A stretch of DNA of 64,000 nucleotides from assembly GCF_900104895.1 (NCBI RefSeq), contig NZ_LT629742.1:1736001-1800000 (forward strand), in the 5' to 3' direction. The notes under the pieces were generated by a model, which searched no databases, was not told where the DNA came from, and saw only the letters and a program-made list of their open reading frames with translations. Below, one piece after another: positions 36,443-45,566 of this stretch. Source of the DNA: Microterricola viridarii (GTDB lineage Bacteria; Actinomycetota; Actinomycetes; Actinomycetales; Microbacteriaceae). Numbering within the stretch: the first letter of the stretch is position 1; every line of letters begins with the position of its first letter. The translations under genes and the position numbers were made by a program.

Positions 36443-37999
36443 ATGGCTACATTTGGAACGCTCTCCGACCGGCTTGCCGAGACCTTTAAGAACCTGCGCA
36501 CGAAGGGCAAGCTCTCCGCTGCCGACGTCGACGGCACGGTGCGCGAGATTCGCCGCGCCCTGCTCGACGCCGACGTCGCGCTCGAGGTTGTCAAGGACTT
36601 CACCGCCACCGTGCGCGAGCGCGCCCTCGGCGACGAGGTCAACAAGGCGCTGAACCCGGCCCAGCAGGTCGTGCAGATCGTCAACGAGGAGCTCATCCGC
36701 ATCCTCGGCGGATCGCAGCGCCGCCTCGAGTTCGCCAAGAAGCCGCCGACAGTCATCATGCTGGCCGGTCTCCAGGGTGCCGGTAAGACCACCCTCGCCG
36801 GCAAGCTGGCCAAGTGGCTGGCCAAGGACGGGCACACCCCGCTGCTGGTCGCGAGCGACCTCCAGCGCCCCAACGCCGTCACCCAGCTGCAGGTCGTCGG
36901 CGAGCAGGCCGGCGTTCCGGTCTTCGCTCCCGAGCCCGGCAACGGTGTCGGCAACCCGGTCAAGGTCGCCAAGGACGGCGTCGCCTGGGCCAAGCAGAAG
37001 CAGCACGACGTCGTCATCGTCGACACCGCCGGCCGCCTCGGCGTCGACGCCGAGCTGATGAAGCAGGCCTCCGACATCCGCAAGGCCATCGACCCCGACG
37101 AGGTGCTCTTCGTCATCGACGCCATGATCGGTCAGGATGCCGTCGCAACCGCCAAGGCGTTCCAGGATGGCGTCGACTTCACCGGCGTCGTGCTCTCCAA
37201 GCTCGACGGTGACGCCCGCGGTGGCGCGGCCCTCTCCGTGGCCTCGATCACCGGCCGCCCGATCATCTTCGCCTCCACCGGTGAGGGCCTGGACGACTTC
37301 GAGCCGTTCCACCCCGACCGCATGGCCAGCCGCATCCTCGACCTCGGTGACATCCTCACCCTGATCGAGCAGGCGCAGTCGGCCTTCGATGAGGAGGAGG
37401 CCCGCGCGGTCGCCGAGAAGTTCGCGACCGACAGCTTCACGCTCGACGACTTCCTCAAGCAGATGCAGCAGCTGCGCAACATGGGCTCCATCAAGAAGAT
37501 GATGGGCATGCTGCCGGGCGCCGGCGCCATGAAGCAGCAGCTGGAGAACTTCGACGAGCGCGAGATCGTGCGCACCGAGGCCATCATCCAGTCGATGACC
37601 AAGGCCGAGCGCGTCAACCCCAAGCTGCTCAACGGCTCGCGCCGCCTCCGCATCGCCAAGGGCTCCGGCATGAGCGTCACCGACGTGAACCAGCTGGTCA
37701 GCCGCTTCGAGCAGGCGGCCAAGATGATGAAGACCGTCGCCAAGGGTGGCATGCCGCAGGTTCCCGGCATGGGCCCGATCCCCGGCGGCGGCTTCGGTCG
37801 CGGCAAGGCGCAGCAGGCCAAGAAGAAGGGCTCCAAGTCCGGCAACCCGGCCAAGCGGGCCGCGGAGAACGCGGCCATCGCGACCGGCGTGAAGCCCGGC
37901 GTCGCGGCCCCGAGCGGCTCCGGCTTCGGCCTCGGCGGTGCCCCGGCGCCCAGCGAGGAAGACCTCGCAAACTTCCAGAAGCTGCTGGGCAAGGGCTAG
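36443..37999 (+). CDS. ffh: Signal recognition particle protein Ffh
   Basis: A 518-aa SRP54 GTPase that binds signal sequences and 4.5S RNA. It has an N domain (1-90), the G domain with GLQGAGKTT (about 109), DTAGRLG and SKLDGDARGG, and a Met-rich M domain (about 325-460: FLKQMQQLRNMGSIKKMMGMLPG, SGMSVTDVNQLVSRFEQ). The C-terminal tail of about 60 residues (GRGKAQQAKKKGSK...) is an actinobacterial extension. The start ATG is 12 bp after the GNAT stop. Confidence 0.97.
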   Translation: MATFGTLSDRLAETFKNLRTKGKLSAADVDGTVREIRRALLDADVALEVVKDFTATVRERALGDEVNKALNPAQQVVQIVNEELIRILGGSQRRLEFAKKPPTVIMLAGLQGAGKTTLAGKLAKWLAKDGHTPLLVASDLQRPNAVTQLQVVGEQAGVPVFAPEPGNGVGNPVKVAKDGVAWAKQKQHDVVIVDTAGRLGVDAELMKQASDIRKAIDPDEVLFVIDAMIGQDAVATAKAFQDGVDFTGVVLSKLDGDARGGAALSVASITGRPIIFASTGEGLDDFEPFHPDRMASRILDLGDILTLIEQAQSAFDEEEARAVAEKFATDSFTLDDFLKQMQQLRNMGSIKKMMGMLPGAGAMKQQLENFDEREIVRTEAIIQSMTKAERVNPKLLNGSRRLRIAKGSGMSVTDVNQLVSRFEQAAKMMKTVAKGGMPQVPGMGPIPGGGFGRGKAQQAKKKGSKSGNPAKRAAENAAIATGVKPGVAAPSGSGFGLGGAPAPSEEDLANFQKLLGKG

Positions 38000-38001
38000 G
38001 A

Positions 38002-38817
38002 GTGCAGGCGGCTGCGGCGCCCGCACGGCGGGTTCGACTCGGCGTGCAGCTGGCGCCGCAGCACGCCCAGTACGGCACGATCCGGGACACCTTGGCCGCG
38101 ATCGAGGATCTCGGCGTCGACATCGCCTTCAACTGGGACCACTTCTTCCCGCTCTCCGGCGACAGGAACGGCGCGCACTTCGAGTCGTGGACGATGCTGG
38201 CCGCCTGGGCCGAGCAGACCAGCCGGATCCAGTTCGGGGCGCTGGTCAACTGCAACAGCTACCGCAACGCCGACCTGCAGGCCGACATGGCGCGCACGGT
38301 CGACCACATCAGCGCCAGGGGCGGCGACAGCGGCCGCTTCATCTTCGGAACCGGCTCCGGTTGGTTCGAGCGCGACTACGAGGAGTACGGCTACGAGTTC
38401 GGCACCGCTGGCAGCCGGTTGAACGCCCTCTCCGGCGCACTGCCGCGCATCCGCGCCCGGTGGGGCCGGCTGAACCCGCCGCCCACCCGCGACATCCCGG
38501 TGCTGATCGGCGGCGCAGGCGAGCAGAAGACGCTGCGCATCGTCGCAGAGCACGCCGACATCTGGCACTCCTTCAGTGCCCCGGCCGTGCTTGAGCACAA
38601 GCTCGGCGTGCTGGGGGACTGGTGCGGCCAGGTCGGCCGCGACCGGTCCGAGATCGAGGTCTCCGTCGAGGTCAAGGCGCGGAGCCACTCGGATGCCGAC
38701 GAGCTGCACGCCCTCGGCGCGACGCTGTTCACCCTGGGCATCAGCGGGCCGGACTACGACCTCGCCCCGGTGCGCGACTGGCTCGCTTGGCGCGACGAGA
38801 AGAACTCCGCGCTCTGA
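38002..38817 (+). CDS. LLM-class F420-dependent oxidoreductase
   Basis: A 271-aa luciferase-like TIM-barrel flavin/F420 enzyme. Blocks typical of the family include VRLGVQLAPQHAQYGTIRD, WDHFFPL, FGALVNCNSYRNADLQADMARTVDHIS, FGTGSGWFERDYEEYGYEFG and IPVLIGGAGEQKTLRIVAEHADIWH. The G-T-G-S-G-W segment suggests F420 rather than FMN use (family inference). It starts at a GTG two bases after the ffh stop. Substrate unknown. Confidence 0.88.
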   Translation: MQAAAAPARRVRLGVQLAPQHAQYGTIRDTLAAIEDLGVDIAFNWDHFFPLSGDRNGAHFESWTMLAAWAEQTSRIQFGALVNCNSYRNADLQADMARTVDHISARGGDSGRFIFGTGSGWFERDYEEYGYEFGTAGSRLNALSGALPRIRARWGRLNPPPTRDIPVLIGGAGEQKTLRIVAEHADIWHSFSAPAVLEHKLGVLGDWCGQVGRDRSEIEVSVEVKARSHSDADELHALGATLFTLGISGPDYDLAPVRDWLAWRDEKNSAL

Positions 38818-38936
38818 CGCGCGCCCTCCGACGAACGCCCTCTGACACACGCCCGCTGTCGAACCCGCTCTGGCTGAATGCCGCCTCCGCGACTTAGACT
38901 CCGAGCACGGCAACGTTGCACAGGGACGGGGACACA

Positions 38937-40175
38937 GTGGACGAGGTACCGGGGCGCGCCCCACAGGATCCGACACCTTCCGGGCAGCCAGCGGCGGCAT
39001 CCGCCCCGCCACCCCCGCCATCGCCCCCTGGACCGGCCCCGGCCGCATCAGGCGGCACGCCGTTCTTCTCCCGGCCGGGCGCCCTGCTCGGCGGCGCCCT
39101 GGTGCTCGGGCTCCTCGGGGGACTCCTCGGCGGCTACCTCGGCCAGCTGGGCGGGTCCGCAACGGAGCCGGCCGGCGTGCAGACGTCTGAGCCCTCCGGG
39201 GCGCCCGTCGCATCCGGGGGCGCGGACGCCCAGGGCTTCTGCGACGCCGAGGCGGTGGCGAACGCCGTGCTGCCCTCCGTCGTCACGATCAACGTGGTCA
39301 GCGAGACCGGCGGCGGCGTCGGCACCGGCTCGATCATCCGCGATGACGGCCACATCCTGACCAACAACCACGTCGTCGCCGACGCCGTCAGCGGCGCGCG
39401 GATCGTCGTCACGTTCAGCAACGGCCAGCAGGCCTCCGCATCGCTCGTCGGGCGGTCCCAGCAGGCCGACATCGCCGTCATCAAGGTGGAGGCCGCCGAG
39501 ACGCTGCCGACCATCACGACGGGCGACTCCGACGAGGTGGCGGTCGGCCAGCCCGTCGTCGCGCTCGGCGCCCCGCTCGGCCTGTCCGGCTCCGTCACGG
39601 CCGGCATCGTCAGCGCCCTCGGCCGCGACGTGCCCGTGCCGGCGGATGACGGCTCGACGGCCGTCCTGGCCGGCGCCATCCAGACGGATGCCGCCATCAA
39701 CCCGGGCAACTCCGGCGGCGCCCTCGTCGACTGCGACGGCGAGCTGATCGGCGTGAACTCGGCGATCGCCACCGTCCCCAACGCGGCGGGGCAGACCGGC
39801 GGCGGCAGCGTCGGTATCGGTTTCGCCGTGCCGATCAACCTGGCCATCTCGCTGGCCGAACAACTGATCGAGACCGGAAACGTCAGCTACCCGTACCTCG
39901 GCATGCAGGTCGTCGTGATCCCGCAAGACGTGGCGGCGCAGTTCAACACCGCGCCGGGCCTCTACGTCGAGGGCGTCACCGCGGGCGGCCCGGCCGAGCA
40001 GGCCGGCCTCCAGTCGGGCGACATCATCACGGCGCTCGACGGGGAGCCGGCCACGAGCGCGGCCGTGCTGACCAAACTCAAGCTGACCAAGAAGGTGGGC
40101 GACACCGTCGAGGTCGACTACCTGCGCGGGACGGAGACCGGCAGCACGACGCTGACGCTCAGCGAGACGCCGTAG
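38937..40175 (+). CDS. HtrA-like serine protease with PDZ domain
   Basis: A 412-aa DegP/HtrA-type protease anchored by one helix (about residues 48-68) after a Pro/Ala-rich cytoplasmic tail. The catalytic triad is visible: His145 (NNHVV), Asp178 (QADIAVIK) and Ser259 (GNSGGALV). A C-terminal PDZ domain covers about 315-405 (GLYVEGVTAGGPAEQAGLQSGDII). I chose GTG at 38937 with GGGG upstream over the TTG at 38916. Likely role is envelope protein quality control. Confidence 0.92.
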   Translation: MDEVPGRAPQDPTPSGQPAAASAPPPPPSPPGPAPAASGGTPFFSRPGALLGGALVLGLLGGLLGGYLGQLGGSATEPAGVQTSEPSGAPVASGGADAQGFCDAEAVANAVLPSVVTINVVSETGGGVGTGSIIRDDGHILTNNHVVADAVSGARIVVTFSNGQQASASLVGRSQQADIAVIKVEAAETLPTITTGDSDEVAVGQPVVALGAPLGLSGSVTAGIVSALGRDVPVPADDGSTAVLAGAIQTDAAINPGNSGGALVDCDGELIGVNSAIATVPNAAGQTGGGSVGIGFAVPINLAISLAEQLIETGNVSYPYLGMQVVVIPQDVAAQFNTAPGLYVEGVTAGGPAEQAGLQSGDIITALDGEPATSAAVLTKLKLTKKVGDTVEVDYLRGTETGSTTLTLSETP

Positions 40176-40219
40176 CGGCGCCCCGTGGCGCCCCGCGGCG
40201 CGGCGGTGCGGGCCGGGGG

Positions 40220-41347
40220 CTACGGGCCGCGGAGCTCGCGGGCGAGCGCGGCCACCACGGCCCGCAGGTCGCCGCCGGCCGCCTCGGCGGTGCGCAGCTG
40301 CCGCTGGTAGCTGGCGCCGTGCTCGAGGATCGCGACCACCGAGGCGAGCTCCTCCTGGCAGCCGAGGTCCGCCGCGATCGGGGCCAGCTCCAGGGCCAGG
40401 CGGCGCAGCTCGTCGGCGACGGGGGCCTCCCGCCCCGTCGTGTCGAGGATGATGATGGCGTCCAGCCCGTAGCGCGCCGCCCGCCACTTGTTCTCCCTGG
40501 CGTACCAGGGCTGCAGCCAGTCCAGGCTCTCGCCGGCGTCCAGCTGGCGCGACATCCGCTCGACCAGGCAGTGGATGAGCGCAGCCACCGCGCCGAGCTC
40601 CGCGGCGCTGGAGACGCCGTCGCAGGCGCGCATCTCCAGGGTGCCCCAGTGCGGCGACGGCCGGATGTCCCAGCGCACCTCGGTGTAGTCGTCGATGATG
40701 CCGGTCACGCTCATGTCCCGCACGTAGCGCTCGTAGGCCGCCCAGTCGGAGAGCTCGTAGGGCAGGCCGGCCGTCGGCAGCTGCTGGAACATGAGTGCGC
40801 GGTTGGAGGCGTAGCCCGTGTTCACGCCCGCCCAGAACGGGCTGGAGGCGGAGAGGGCCTGCAGGTGCGGCAGGTAGCTGCTCAGCCCGGCCAGCAGCGG
40901 GACCACCTTGTCGCGCGACTCGATGCCGACGTGCACGTGCACGCCCCAGATCATCATGTTGCGGCCCCACCACTGGGTGCGCTCGATGAGGCGCTGGTAG
41001 CGGGGCTTGTCCGTCACCTGCTGGTCGTACCACTGGCTGAACGGGTGCGATCCGCTGCAGATCAGCTCGACGCCGCGCGGGTCGGTCACCCGGCGCACCT
41101 CGGCCATCTGCCCCTGCAGCTCGCGCACCGCGCCGCCGACCGTGGAGTGCACCGAGGAGACCAGCTCCACCGTGTTGAGCAGCAGCTCGCCGGTGATGTG
41201 CGGATGCCGGGTGCCGTCGTCGCCGGCCAGCGCGTCCAGCACCTCCGCCGCCACGCCGACGAGCTCGCCGCTCGCCCGGTCGACGAGGGCCAGCTCCCAC
41301 TCGATGCCGACGCTCGAACGCGCGGACTCGGCGAAACTGATCTGCAC
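40220..41347 (-). CDS. Carboxylate-amine ligase, YbdK/GCS2 family
   Basis: A 375-aa glutamate-cysteine ligase-like enzyme. Conserved blocks: VGIEWELALVD near the N-terminus, ELLLNTVELVSS, SGSHPFSQWYDQ, GVHVHVGI and PSPHWGTLEMRACDGV. These supply ATP- and metal-binding carboxylates. YbdK-type proteins ligate amino acids weakly in vitro, and the true product is unknown. The start is probably the GTG at 41347 (MQISFAESARSSVGIEWEL); other GTG/ATG codons upstream extend it without recognisable domain content. Confidence 0.88.
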   Translation of the reverse strand: MQISFAESARSSVGIEWELALVDRASGELVGVAAEVLDALAGDDGTRHPHITGELLLNTVELVSSVHSTVGGAVRELQGQMAEVRRVTDPRGVELICSGSHPFSQWYDQQVTDKPRYQRLIERTQWWGRNMMIWGVHVHVGIESRDKVVPLLAGLSSYLPHLQALSASSPFWAGVNTGYASNRALMFQQLPTAGLPYELSDWAAYERYVRDMSVTGIIDDYTEVRWDIRPSPHWGTLEMRACDGVSSAAELGAVAALIHCLVERMSRQLDAGESLDWLQPWYARENKWRAARYGLDAIIILDTTGREAPVADELRRLALELAPIAADLGCQEELASVVAILEHGASYQRQLRTAEAAGGDLRAVVAALARELRGP

Positions 41348-41500
41348 GGGCAACACCGTTCTGGAAAGTGGTCGGGGGAGCGCTGCAATTCTGCCACGCG
41401 CCGCCGTGTTGGCATCCGCTCGGAAACTCACAGCGAAACTTTTGCCGTTCGATTGGGGAAGCGGGCCGATATCTGCAAGAATGATCTGTCGAGCACTGTT

Positions 41501-41529
41501 TCGTCCGACCCTCTAATCAGACTTATAGT
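41501..41529 (+). promoter_or_regulatory. Candidate promoter of the rpsP operon
   Basis: A good -10 box TATAGT lies at 41524-41529 in a locally A/T-rich stretch, with a weak -35 region (TCGTCC) 17 bases upstream. It lies about 80 bp before the rpsP start codon, leaving a leader of roughly 75 bases. Confidence 0.45.
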
Positions 41530-41610
41530 GCCCCTTTGAGCTTTTGCCGAGTGTGCACCCCACGCTCACGGCTGTCAGTTCGCCCATTTCACAAAACACA
41601 CAGGAGAATT

Positions 41611-42033
41611 GTGGCTGTCAAGATTCGTCTCAAGCGCATGGGTAAGATCCGCGCACCGTACTACCGCATCGTCGTTGCCGACTCGCGCACCAAGCGCGAC
41701 GGCCGCGTGATCGAGGAGATCGGCAAGTACCACCCGACCGAGAACCCCTCCTTCATCGAGGTTGACTCCGAGCGTGCGCAGTACTGGCTGAGCGTCGGCG
41801 CACAGCCGACCGAGCAGGTTGCCGCCCTCCTCAAGCTGACCGGCGACTGGGGTCGCTTCAAGGGCGACAAGAACGCCGTCAGCACCGTCCAGGTGAAGGA
41901 GCCCAAGGCTGCCTTCGTCGCCGACGAGAAGAAGAAGCCGGTTCTGAAGCCCAAGGCCGAGAAGCCTGCCGCCAAGGAAGAGGCTCCGGCTGAAGAGACC
42001 ACCGAGGCTCCCGCAGCGGACGAGCAGGCCTAG
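41611..42033 (+). CDS. rpsP: 30S ribosomal protein S16
   Basis: A 140-aa ribosomal protein with N-terminus [26 protein letters not shown]-like, the universal S16 start. The GTG at 41611 has AGGAGA six bases upstream; the open frame extends further but without conservation. A C-terminal extension of about 55 residues rich in Lys, Ala, Glu and Pro is common in actinobacterial S16. First gene of the rpsP-khpA-rimM unit. Confidence 0.97.
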   Translation: MAVKIRLKRMGKIRAPYYRIVVADSRTKRDGRVIEEIGKYHPTENPSFIEVDSERAQYWLSVGAQPTEQVAALLKLTGDWGRFKGDKNAVSTVQVKEPKAAFVADEKKKPVLKPKAEKPAAKEEAPAEETTEAPAADEQA

Positions 42034-42035
42034 TC

Positions 42036-42272
42036 TTGCTCGCTCCCGCTTTGCAGCACCTCGTCAAGGGGATCGTTGATCACCCGGACGACGTGCAGGT
42101 TGTGGCCAAGAGTTCTGCCCGCGGCGACGTCCTCGAGATTCGTGTGAATCCCGAGGACCTCGGCCGGGTGATCGGTCGCGCCGGACGCACCGCCAAGGCT
42201 CTGCGCACCCTCGTGGCCGCGCTGGCCGACGGCAAGCGCGTTCGCGTCGACGTTGTTGACACTGACTTCTAA
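42036..42272 (+). CDS. khpA: KH-domain RNA-binding protein (KhpA-like)
   Basis: A 78-aa single KH domain protein, with the RNA-binding GxxG loop as GRAG in DLGRVIGRAGRTAKALRTLV. It is regularly placed between rpsP and rimM and binds RNA as a homodimer or with KhpB. It begins at a TTG two bases after the rpsP stop, so translation probably depends on coupling to rpsP. Confidence 0.93.
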   Translation: MLAPALQHLVKGIVDHPDDVQVVAKSSARGDVLEIRVNPEDLGRVIGRAGRTAKALRTLVAALADGKRVRVDVVDTDF

Positions 42273-42273
42273 A

Positions 42274-42924
42274 GTGAGTGACGACAGCGAAGCGCGCCGC
42301 ACGCAACTGCGGGTCGGGCGCCTGACCAAGGCGCACGGCCTCAAGGGTGCAATCAAGCTGGAGCTTTTCACGGACGACCCGGGGCGACGTTTCGTCCCGG
42401 GCGCCGTGTTCTCCTTGCAGGTTCCCACGGAATCCCCGTGGCACGGCAAGACCATCGAGCTGGCCGAGCTGCGCTGGTACAACAGCCACCCCGTCGGCTT
42501 CTTCGTCGGCGTTCCCGACCGCTCTGCGGCCGAGAGCCTGGCGAAGGCGATCCTCTGGATCGACCAGGACGACACCGAATCGCCCGATGAGGAAGACGCC
42601 TGGTACGACCACCAGCTCGTCGGCCTGGCCGTCGTGCGCGATGGGGTCACCGTCGGCAAGGTTGCTCGCATCGAGCACTTCCCGGCCCAGGACCTGATCA
42701 TCGTGAAGACGCCGAACGGCGAGGTCATGGTGCCCTTCGTGAAGGCCATAGTCTCGGCGGTCGACGTCGAGGCCGGCATCGTCACGGTGACGCCCCCGAC
42801 TGGTCTCTTCGAAGAGATCCCGGAGAGCGAGATCCCGGAGAGCGAGACCCCGGAGAGCGAGACCCCGGATGACGAGGCGGCAGCGGCCGCGGAGTCGGAC
42901 GAGGCTCAGGGCCCGACCGAGTAG
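42274..42924 (+). CDS. rimM: Ribosome maturation factor RimM
   Basis: A 216-aa 16S processing factor that binds S19 during 30S assembly. The N-terminal RimM barrel (VGRLTKAHGLKGAIKLELFTDDP) is followed by the PRC-barrel (DAWYDHQLVGLAVV...FPAQDLIIVKTPNGEVMVPFVKAIV). The start is a GTG at 42274, one base after the KH stop. The C-terminus has an unusual acidic repeat tail (four x (I/T)PESE-type units) with no counterpart in the fold. Confidence 0.95.
   Translation: MSDDSEARRTQLRVGRLTKAHGLKGAIKLELFTDDPGRRFVPGAVFSLQVPTESPWHGKTIELAELRWYNSHPVGFFVGVPDRSAAESLAKAILWIDQDDTESPDEEDAWYDHQLVGLAVVRDGVTVGKVARIEHFPAQDLIIVKTPNGEVMVPFVKAIVSAVDVEAGIVTVTPPTGLFEEIPESEIPESETPESETPDDEAAAAAESDEAQGPTE
42814..42873 (+). 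repeat. Four tandem 15-bp repeats in the rimM tail
   Basis: GAGATCCCGGAGAGC occurs twice, then GAGACCCCGGAGAGC, then GAGACCCCGGATGAC. They encode E-I/T-P-E-S repeats at the RimM C-terminus. The near-identity at DNA level suggests recent expansion by slippage. Confidence 0.9.
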
Positions 42925-42955
42925 CACCGCTCACCAGAGCCCCCAGAAACACGCT

Positions 42956-42993
42956 GAAACGGCGACGCGGTCCTCCGCGTCGCCGTTTCTGTT
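42956..42993 (+). terminator. Rho-independent-like terminator after rimM
   Basis: A perfect 15-bp stem (GAAACGGCGACGCGG and complement) closes a TCCT loop, followed by TGTTCC. It ends the rpsP-khpA-rimM unit, so trmD likely has its own promoter. Confidence 0.85.
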
Positions 42994-43075
42994 CCCGCAC
43001 ACCGCTGTCCCCGAACCCCCTGTCGGCAGACGCTCGTCGGCACGCCCCGTCTGCACACCCTCCTAGGATTGAACA

Positions 43076-43771
43076 ATGCGCATCGACATCGTCACGATTT
43101 TCCCCGAGTTCTTCGATGTGCTCGACATCTCGCTGCTCGGCAAGGCCCGCGCCAACGGCATCATCGAACTCGGCGTGCACAACCTGCGCGACTTCACCCA
43201 CGACCGCCACAACACCGTCGACGACACCCCCGCCGGCGGCGGGGCCGGCATGGTGATGAAGCCGGAGCCGTGGGGCGAGGCGCTGGACTCCGTGCTCGAG
43301 GGCGGCGCCGCCGATCCGATCATCATCTTCCCCTCGCCGGCCGGCGTGTCCTTCGACCAGAAGATGGCCCGCGAGCTCGCCCACGAGGAGCAGATCGTCT
43401 TCGGCTGCGGCCGCTACGAGGGCATCGACCAGCGCGTCTTCGACCACTACGCCGAGAACGGGCGCGTGCGCCTGGTCAGCCTGGGCGACTACGTGCTGAA
43501 CGGCGGCGAGGTCGCCGTGATGGCCATGATCGAGGCCATCGGCCGGCTGATCCCCGGCGTCGTCGGCAACCCGGAGAGCCTCGTCGAGGAGTCCCACGAG
43601 GACGGCCTGCTCGAGTACCCGAGCTACACCAAGCCCGCGCTCTGGCGCGAGCGCGAGGTGCCCCCGGTGCTGCGCAGCGGCGACCACGGGGCGATCGCCC
43701 GCTGGCGCCGGGAGCAGCAGATCGAGCGCACGCGCCGGGTGCGCCCCGACCTGCTGCCGCCCGAGCTCTAG
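43076..43771 (+). CDS. trmD: tRNA (guanine(37)-N(1))-methyltransferase
   Basis: Methylates G37 next to the anticodon and prevents frameshifting. The 231-aa SPOUT enzyme begins [14 protein letters not shown] and carries the trefoil-knot blocks [11 protein letters not shown] and [10 protein letters not shown], plus the C-terminal helical tail with [12 protein letters not shown]. No strong ribosome binding site is visible. It is convergent with map. Confidence 0.96.
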   Translation: MRIDIVTIFPEFFDVLDISLLGKARANGIIELGVHNLRDFTHDRHNTVDDTPAGGGAGMVMKPEPWGEALDSVLEGGAADPIIIFPSPAGVSFDQKMARELAHEEQIVFGCGRYEGIDQRVFDHYAENGRVRLVSLGDYVLNGGEVAVMAMIEAIGRLIPGVVGNPESLVEESHEDGLLEYPSYTKPALWREREVPPVLRSGDHGAIARWRREQQIERTRRVRPDLLPPEL

Positions 43772-43824
43772 CGGAGGACCGCTCGTCGTCGCGGTCGCGC
43801 CGCGGTCGCGGACGCCGCACGCGC

Positions 43825-43892
43825 TCGCGGCCCTCGAAAAGTCTCGCGGCCCCCGACATGTCGAGGGCCGCGAGACGTTTCGAGGGCCGCGA
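43825..43892. repeat. Long inverted repeat between trmD and map
   Basis: Two 32-bp arms (43825-43856 and 43861-43892) with two mismatches enclose CATG. Each arm is itself a repeat of TCGCGGCCCTCGA / TCTCGCGGCCC(C/T)CGA. It sits between convergent genes, so a bidirectional terminator is the simplest role. Confidence 0.82.
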
Positions 43893-43899
43893 CGGCCGG

Positions 43900-43941
43900 G
43901 TGCTCAGCGAGGCGTGCTCAGCGAGGCGTGCTCAGCGAGGC
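43900..43941. repeat. Three tandem 14-bp repeats
   Basis: GTGCTCAGCGAGGC is repeated three times exactly and then starts a fourth time (GTGCTC). It lies directly after the long inverted repeat and about 40 bp before the map stop codon. No gene is seen here. Confidence 0.88.
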
Positions 43942-43980
43942 GTGCTCGCCGGACCCGCCACCACTGGCCCGGCGGGGGTG

Positions 43981-44748
43981 TTAGTCGCGAGCGGTCAAGA
44001 TCCGCGGGCCGTCCTCCGTGATGGCGACGGTGTGCTCCATGTGCGCGCCGCGGGACCCGTCGGCGCTCCGCAGCGTCCAGCCGTCGGCATCCGTCACGAT
44101 GCGGTCGGTCGTGTGCAGGAACCACGGCTCGATCGCGATGACGAGGCCGGGGCGGAGCGGCAGGCCGCGGTTCGGGCGGCCGTTGTTGGGCACGTGCGGG
44201 TCGCCGTGCATCGTGCGGCCGACGCCGTGGCCGCCGAAGTCGGTGTTGATCGTGTAGCCGTCGCCGTGCCCGACGGCGGCGATCGCGGCGGAGATGTCGC
44301 CGATCTTGTTGCCGGGCTGGGCGGCGGCGATGCCGGCCGCCAGGGCGCGCGTCGTGGTGTCGATGAGGGCCAGGTCCTCCTCGCGCGGGGTGCCGACCAC
44401 GATCGAGAGCGCGGAGTCGCTCACCCAGCCGTTGACGGATGCCGCGAAGTCCAGGCTGAGCAGGTCGCCGTCCCGCAGCGCGTAGTCGTGGGGGAGCCCG
44501 TGCAGCACCGCGTCGTTCACCGAGGTGCAGATGACCTTGCCGAACGGGCTCGCGCCGAAGCTCGGGTGGTAGTCGATGTAGCAGCTCTCGGCGCCGGCCT
44601 CGCGGATCATGTCGTGGGCGAGTCGGTCCAGCGCCAACAGGTTGACGCCCACCTTCGCGGCGGCGGCGGTCGCGGTGAGCACGCTCGCCACGAATTTGCC
44701 CGCCGGGGCCATCTGCTCGATCTCGGCCGGGGTGCGCAGCTCAATCAT
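43981..44748 (-). CDS. map: Type I methionine aminopeptidase
   Basis: Removes initiator methionine from new proteins. The 255-aa pita-bread enzyme shows the metal ligands in LSLDFAASVNGWVSDSA (two Asp), FGGHGVGRTMH (His), IAIEPW (Glu) and MEHTVAI (Glu), plus the S1-site block INDAVLHG-like SVNDAVLHGLP. I chose the ATG at 44748 (MIELRTPAEIEQM), which has GAGAGGA upstream, over the ATG nine codons earlier. Confidence 0.95.
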   Translation of the reverse strand: MIELRTPAEIEQMAPAGKFVASVLTATAAAAKVGVNLLALDRLAHDMIREAGAESCYIDYHPSFGASPFGKVICTSVNDAVLHGLPHDYALRDGDLLSLDFAASVNGWVSDSALSIVVGTPREEDLALIDTTTRALAAGIAAAQPGNKIGDISAAIAAVGHGDGYTINTDFGGHGVGRTMHGDPHVPNNGRPNRGLPLRPGLVIAIEPWFLHTTDRIVTDADGWTLRSADGSRGAHMEHTVAITEDGPRILTARD

Positions 44749-44830
44749 GGGCCGTCCTCTCTGTACTGCCTCCATTCTCCCTCAGCGAACGTGGGGTACG
44801 CGCCCAGCCTCGCGGCGTTACGCTGAGCAC

Positions 44831-45373
44831 GTGAATACCGCTTCCACGCTCGTTCGCCGCGCGTTCTACTACTGGCAGTTCATCGCCGTGTTCGTCCTGC
44901 CCGCCTGGCTGTTCGTCGGCTGGGGCCTGTACGGCGGCAGCGGTTGGGGCTTCCTCGGCCTGCTGATCATGGCGCCCATCGTCTTCATCGGCCTGCTCGT
45001 GATCTCCCTCATCATCTTCGCCAGGCCCGCGGTGCGGCGCGCCCGTGCGGTGTCCTGGAAGGACGTCGCCCTCCTCGTCGTGCTGCACGGCGCGATCATA
45101 GGGCTCGGCTTCTTCGGCGATTCGGCCACCTGGTTCCTGGTGCTCGCGATCGCCGCCGCCATCGCCGGCTTCTGGCTCACCCTGTGGGAGCTGGTCACCG
45201 AGGGCGCGCGCAGCATGAAGGACACGATGGACGCCTTCGAGCAGGCGGCGCGGATGCCGGAGCAGCCGGCCCCGCACCTGCCCGGCCAGGGCGTCCCGGG
45301 GGCGAGCTCCGCCCCGAAGCCGAAGCCGGGGGATGACCCAGAGGTGATCGTGATCCATGAGGTGCGCGACTAG
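44831..45373 (+). CDS. Conserved small membrane protein, unknown function
   Basis: A 180-aa protein with four predicted helices: about residues 14-32, 38-62, 78-95 and 98-118. A charged, Pro-rich cytoplasmic tail follows. It starts at GTG 44831 (MNTASTLVRRAFYYWQF), divergent from map. I do not recognise a family with known function. It stands alone before the rplS leader. Confidence 0.75.
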   Translation: MNTASTLVRRAFYYWQFIAVFVLPAWLFVGWGLYGGSGWGFLGLLIMAPIVFIGLLVISLIIFARPAVRRARAVSWKDVALLVVLHGAIIGLGFFGDSATWFLVLAIAAAIAGFWLTLWELVTEGARSMKDTMDAFEQAARMPEQPAPHLPGQGVPGASSAPKPKPGDDPEVIVIHEVRD

Positions 45374-45423
45374 CCCGGCCGCGGCATCCGGCCCCCGTTT
45401 TGGCGTGCGTGCCCTGCGCGTGC

Positions 45424-45440
45424 CACAATTGACGATTGTG
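45424..45440. promoter_or_regulatory. Short inverted repeat upstream of rplS
   Basis: CACAAT-TGACG-ATTGTG, with perfect 6-bp arms, lies in the 193-bp leader before rplS. It could be an operator or part of the promoter (TTGACG overlaps it as a possible -35). Weak evidence on its own. Confidence 0.3.
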
Positions 45441-45566
45441 CTGCATCACGGCTCTGCCTCCGGGGAGCCAGCGACACGCCCTCGGGTGTGAGCGCAGGGC
45501 AGCACATTCATTGACCGAAACCTATTTTCAGTGTTCGACCGGATGCGGGCACAGAGAGCGAACATC

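Noticed and set aside
40176-40219. GC-rich hairpin between the HtrA-like and YbdK genes
   Set aside because: Short runs of GGCGCC allow many weak folds, with no single convincing stem, so it is not annotated as a terminator.
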